The notes below the pieces were generated by a model, which saw only the letters and a list, made by a program, of their open reading frames with translations, ran no database searches and had not been told where the DNA came from. A DNA stretch of 14,206 nt from Gemmataceae bacterium. Lineage in GTDB: Bacteria; Planctomycetota; Planctomycetia; Gemmatales; Gemmataceae. Position numbers and translations under genes: made by a program. Shown here piece by piece: positions 12,735-14,206 of the stretch. Within the stretch, counting starts at the first letter, position 1, and each line of letters opens with the position of its first letter. The DNA lies in NCBI GenBank assembly GCA_020847555.1, contig JADLBT010000086.1, positions 1-14,206 of the forward strand, given 5' to 3'.

Positions 12735-12774
12735 CTTCGGTCCCGCATGCGGAGAACCCGCTCCGAGCCCGAAG
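12735..12774 (-). terminator. Hairpin after the four-helix membrane gene
   Basis: On the minus strand, outer arms CTTCGG (12774-12769) and CCGAAG (12740-12735) enclose inner arms CGGAG and CTCCG (12765-12761 and 12754-12750). AAAATTG follows. It lies between the membrane protein stop and the marR promoter and would separate the two units. There is no clean U-tract. Confidence 0.35.
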
Positions 12775-12781
12775 CGTGGTC

Positions 12782-13417
12782 TCAGCTGCGCGTCAGCGCC
12801 CACGTCAGCCACAGCGCCAGGCCGAACGTCACCCGCAGGCCGATCTGCACCGACACCCACCACAGGGTAGTGTTGAGGAGTTGGCTCGCGGCCACCAGCG
12901 CCTTCTGCACCTCGACGGCGACCATACGGCGCGGGTTGACAAACCCGAGGGTGAACACCTTGACGACGGTCGCGGTGCGGGAGCGGAGCCAGTACTCCGC
13001 CTGGTCGAAATGCTGCTCCATCTCTCGCCGGTCGAGTTCCCCGACCACGAGGATGCCGTACAGATCCAGGGCGAACGTCGCCAGGGCCACCGGGACGACG
13101 ACTGCCAGCGCCCATCGGTGAGTCGCCAGGTCGCCGGCGGTTAGCTGCGCTTGCGGCCAGATCTGCCGGGATGCGATCAGCTGGACCACGGACAGCGTCA
13201 GCCACAGCAGGGCCGGCAGGACGGTGGCCCACGTCAGGAAGATCGTCCGGTGCTGTTTGACGAGGTCGAGCAAGTGCGGCCAGCGGGTCGGCATGCTCAC
13301 GACGAGGCGGCCAATCGACAGGTACTGCCCGATGCGGCGGACAGTCCCGACCGCGAAGGTGAGCATCAGGTAGAAATCGAGGAAGCGGATCAGGTCGAGG
13401 TGTGCCAACTCGGTCAT
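12782..13417 (-). CDS. Four-helix membrane protein (211 aa), unknown function
   Basis: I do not recognise a named family. The start chosen is ATG 13417 (MTELAHLDLIRFLDFYLMLT); the frame is open further upstream, but that text is Arg/Pro-rich and unlike protein. No strong RBS is seen. Hydrophobic stretches lie at about residues 12-26 (amphipathic), 58-82, 102-126 and 183-208. A charged stretch, ELDRREMEQHFDQAEYWLRS, lies between the third and fourth and probably faces the cytoplasm. Tryptophans flank several helices. It is transcribed in the same direction as marR and the halogenase-like gene, 91 bases upstream of marR, but a hairpin and a likely marR promoter lie between. It is divergent from the YbaN-like gene. 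The role is unknown. Confidence 0.72.
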   Translation of the reverse strand: MTELAHLDLIRFLDFYLMLTFAVGTVRRIGQYLSIGRLVVSMPTRWPHLLDLVKQHRTIFLTWATVLPALLWLTLSVVQLIASRQIWPQAQLTAGDLATHRWALAVVVPVALATFALDLYGILVVGELDRREMEQHFDQAEYWLRSRTATVVKVFTLGFVNPRRMVAVEVQKALVAASQLLNTTLWWVSVQIGLRVTFGLALWLTWALTRS

Positions 13418-13477
13418 GGCCCGGCCCCGGCGCGGCCGCGGTGGGGCGCCCGCCAACATCGGGGCACGCCGGCCGGC

Positions 13478-13506
13478 CCGTCGGCCCCGCGCGGACCGGC
13501 CGACGG
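13478..13506. repeat. Inverted repeat in divergent promoter region
   Basis: CCGTCGGCC (13478-13486) and GGCCGACGG (13498-13506) are perfect arms around an 11-base loop. They lie between the divergent starts of the four-helix membrane protein and the YbaN-like gene. It could be a shared operator, or chance in very GC-rich DNA. Confidence 0.4.
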
Positions 13507-13546
13507 TACTCTAACGCCGACGCCTGCCGCCTGTCCATGCGTCCTG

Positions 13547-13561
13547 TGATACACTGAAGGG
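13547..13561 (+). promoter_or_regulatory. Candidate extended -10 box for a leaderless start
   Basis: TG-a-TACACT (13547-13555) fits an extended -10 element and ends six bases before ATG 13562. Transcription starting about seven bases downstream would begin at the start codon itself. No -35 box is needed or seen. Confidence 0.4.
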
Positions 13562-14077
13562 ATGGGAGGAGCCACGAACCACCAGACCGCGGGCCGATCT
13601 CCCGTCGGCCCGCGCGCCCGGGTCGAACCGCGACCGGCTCACGGGCTGCGGCGGTTCATTTACGTCGCGCTGGGCCTGTTCTTCGTCGGGCTCGCCGTCC
13701 TGGGCGTCCTCCTGCCGGTCCTTCCGACGACCCCCTTCCTGTTGCTGGCGAGCTTTTTCTTCGTCCGGTCCTCGTCCTGGCTCAACGCCTGGCTGCTGCG
13801 CTCCCGGCTGTTCGGCGGACTGCTGCGCGACTGGCAGGCACACCGGGCGGTCCGGCCGCGCGTCAAGGTGACGGCGGTCACCTGCATTCCGGTAGTGGTC
13901 GCCTCGAGCGTGGTGCTCGGCGGCCTGGCGCTGCCGCTGGTACTGCTGCTGTGCGGGCTGGGCCTGATCGGACTGATTGTGGTTCTGCGTCTGCCGGTGG
14001 TACGCGACCCGCCCCCCGACCCGCAGGGCGCCGCCCACCACGAGCGCGTCTCCGTTCTGTCCGAGCCCGAAGGCTGA
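13562..14077 (+). CDS. ybaN: YbaN / DUF454 family inner-membrane protein
   Basis: This 171-aa protein matches the YbaN/DUF454 family of small membrane proteins, whose function is not established. The hallmark is at 52-59: P-V-LPTTPF within VLLPVLPTTPFLLLASFFF. An aromatic/serine stretch and FGGLLRDWQAHRAVRPRVK (84-102) follow, which matches the family's FGxxLxDWxxxxxI...K pattern. Membrane helices are at about 32-51, 56-70, 104-122 and 124-143. The N-terminal 28 residues are polar and Pro/Arg-rich, longer than usual. ATG 13562 has GAAGG too close to act as a normal RBS, and no other in-frame start is available before the first helix. A leaderless start is therefore plausible. The C-terminal tail is polar. 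Confidence 0.88.
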   Translation: MGGATNHQTAGRSPVGPRARVEPRPAHGLRRFIYVALGLFFVGLAVLGVLLPVLPTTPFLLLASFFFVRSSSWLNAWLLRSRLFGGLLRDWQAHRAVRPRVKVTAVTCIPVVVASSVVLGGLALPLVLLLCGLGLIGLIVVLRLPVVRDPPPDPQGAAHHERVSVLSEPEG

Positions 14078-14104
14078 CGCCTTAATGTTCTACACAAGTC
14101 GCTC

Positions 14105-14132
14105 TTGACAACGAGGGGCTGGCGGCTAGCGC
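14105..14132 (+). promoter_or_regulatory. Candidate promoter for the last gene
   Basis: TTGACA (14105-14110) is an exact -35 match. At spacing 16, TAGCGC (14127-14132) is a poor -10. If used, the transcript would begin near 14139, inside the left arm of the inverted repeat that follows. Confidence 0.4.
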
Positions 14133-14160
14133 ATGAGGAACCCCCAGGAGGTTCCTCATG
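14132..14160 (+). promoter_or_regulatory. Perfect inverted repeat covering RBS and start codon
   Basis: CATGAGGAACC (14132-14142) pairs exactly with GGTTCCTCATG (14150-14160), loop cccagga. The right arm ends in the ATG of the next gene. The AGGAGG ribosome binding site (14146-14151) spans the loop and the edge of the stem. In RNA this would hide the start codon. In DNA it could be an operator. Confidence 0.65.
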
Positions 14161-14206
14161 TTTCCGCTTGCCGACGGCCCCAACTCCTTCGTCCAGCAGC
14201 ATTTCC
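14158..14206 (+). CDS. Start of an unknown protein (partial, 16 codons)
   Basis: ATG 14158 has AGGAGG six bases upstream, the best-spaced ribosome binding site at the right end. The visible residues are MFPLADGPNSFVQQHF, and the frame is open to the window edge. This is too short to assign a family. It follows the YbaN-like gene by 80 bases on the same strand, with its own TTGACA box and an inverted repeat over its start. Confidence 0.6.
   Translation, partial: MFPLADGPNSFVQQHF

Noticed and set aside
1..14206. tRNA or rRNA genes
   Set aside because: I saw no tRNA T-arm/anticodon pattern and no rRNA-like conserved text on either strand by eye. A tRNAscan run would settle it.

Overview
The window reads as a chromosome segment from a GC-rich planctomycete, most like the Gemmataceae. 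This is inferred from four things: a DUF1559 prepilin-like protein with its H-x-GG-A-N...DGS tail, a very large single-anchor SurA/PpiD-like protein, a TopA with a long array of C-terminal zinc ribbons, and many GC-rich hairpins between genes. No rRNA, tRNA, CRISPR array, transposase or phage gene is visible.

Left part (1-2321, all genes on the minus strand). A DUF1559 gene carries a one-base frameshift exactly between its N-terminal pilin helix and the rest of the protein. It is followed by an unlisted 45-residue lipoprotein gene with a strong ribosome binding site. A gene-poor stretch (1214-1853) holds a 106-bp near-symmetric inverted repeat in an AT-richer pocket. Next comes an unrecognised 155-aa gene.

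Middle part (2322-7429). Divergent from that gene is tssK, a type VI secretion baseplate protein without any other T6SS gene in view. A two-helix membrane protein with an NTF2-like tail follows it. These plus-strand genes converge on a 903-aa membrane-anchored SurA/PpiD-like gene across a strong double hairpin that could terminate both ways.

Right part (7430-14206). Divergent from the chaperone-like gene, after a long leader with promoter-like and palindromic elements, is topA (DNA topoisomerase I, five zinc ribbons). Convergent to topA is a two-gene minus-strand operon: a MarR-family regulator followed by an FAD-dependent halogenase-like oxidoreductase with the WxWxIP motif. Overlapping palindromes sit over the marR promoter region, so self-regulation is likely. 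Upstream lie a four-helix membrane protein (minus) and a divergent YbaN/DUF454 membrane protein (plus). The window ends in the first 16 codons of a gene whose start codon is one arm of a perfect 11-bp inverted repeat.

The items most worth following are the halogenase/MarR pair with its operator, the start-codon hairpin at 14132-14160, the long palindrome at 1555-1660, the broken DUF1559 gene, and an 11-mer (CCCGTGGGCTT) that recurs just beyond three gene ends. I do not see a clearly new multi-gene system; most genes look like ordinary chromosome.
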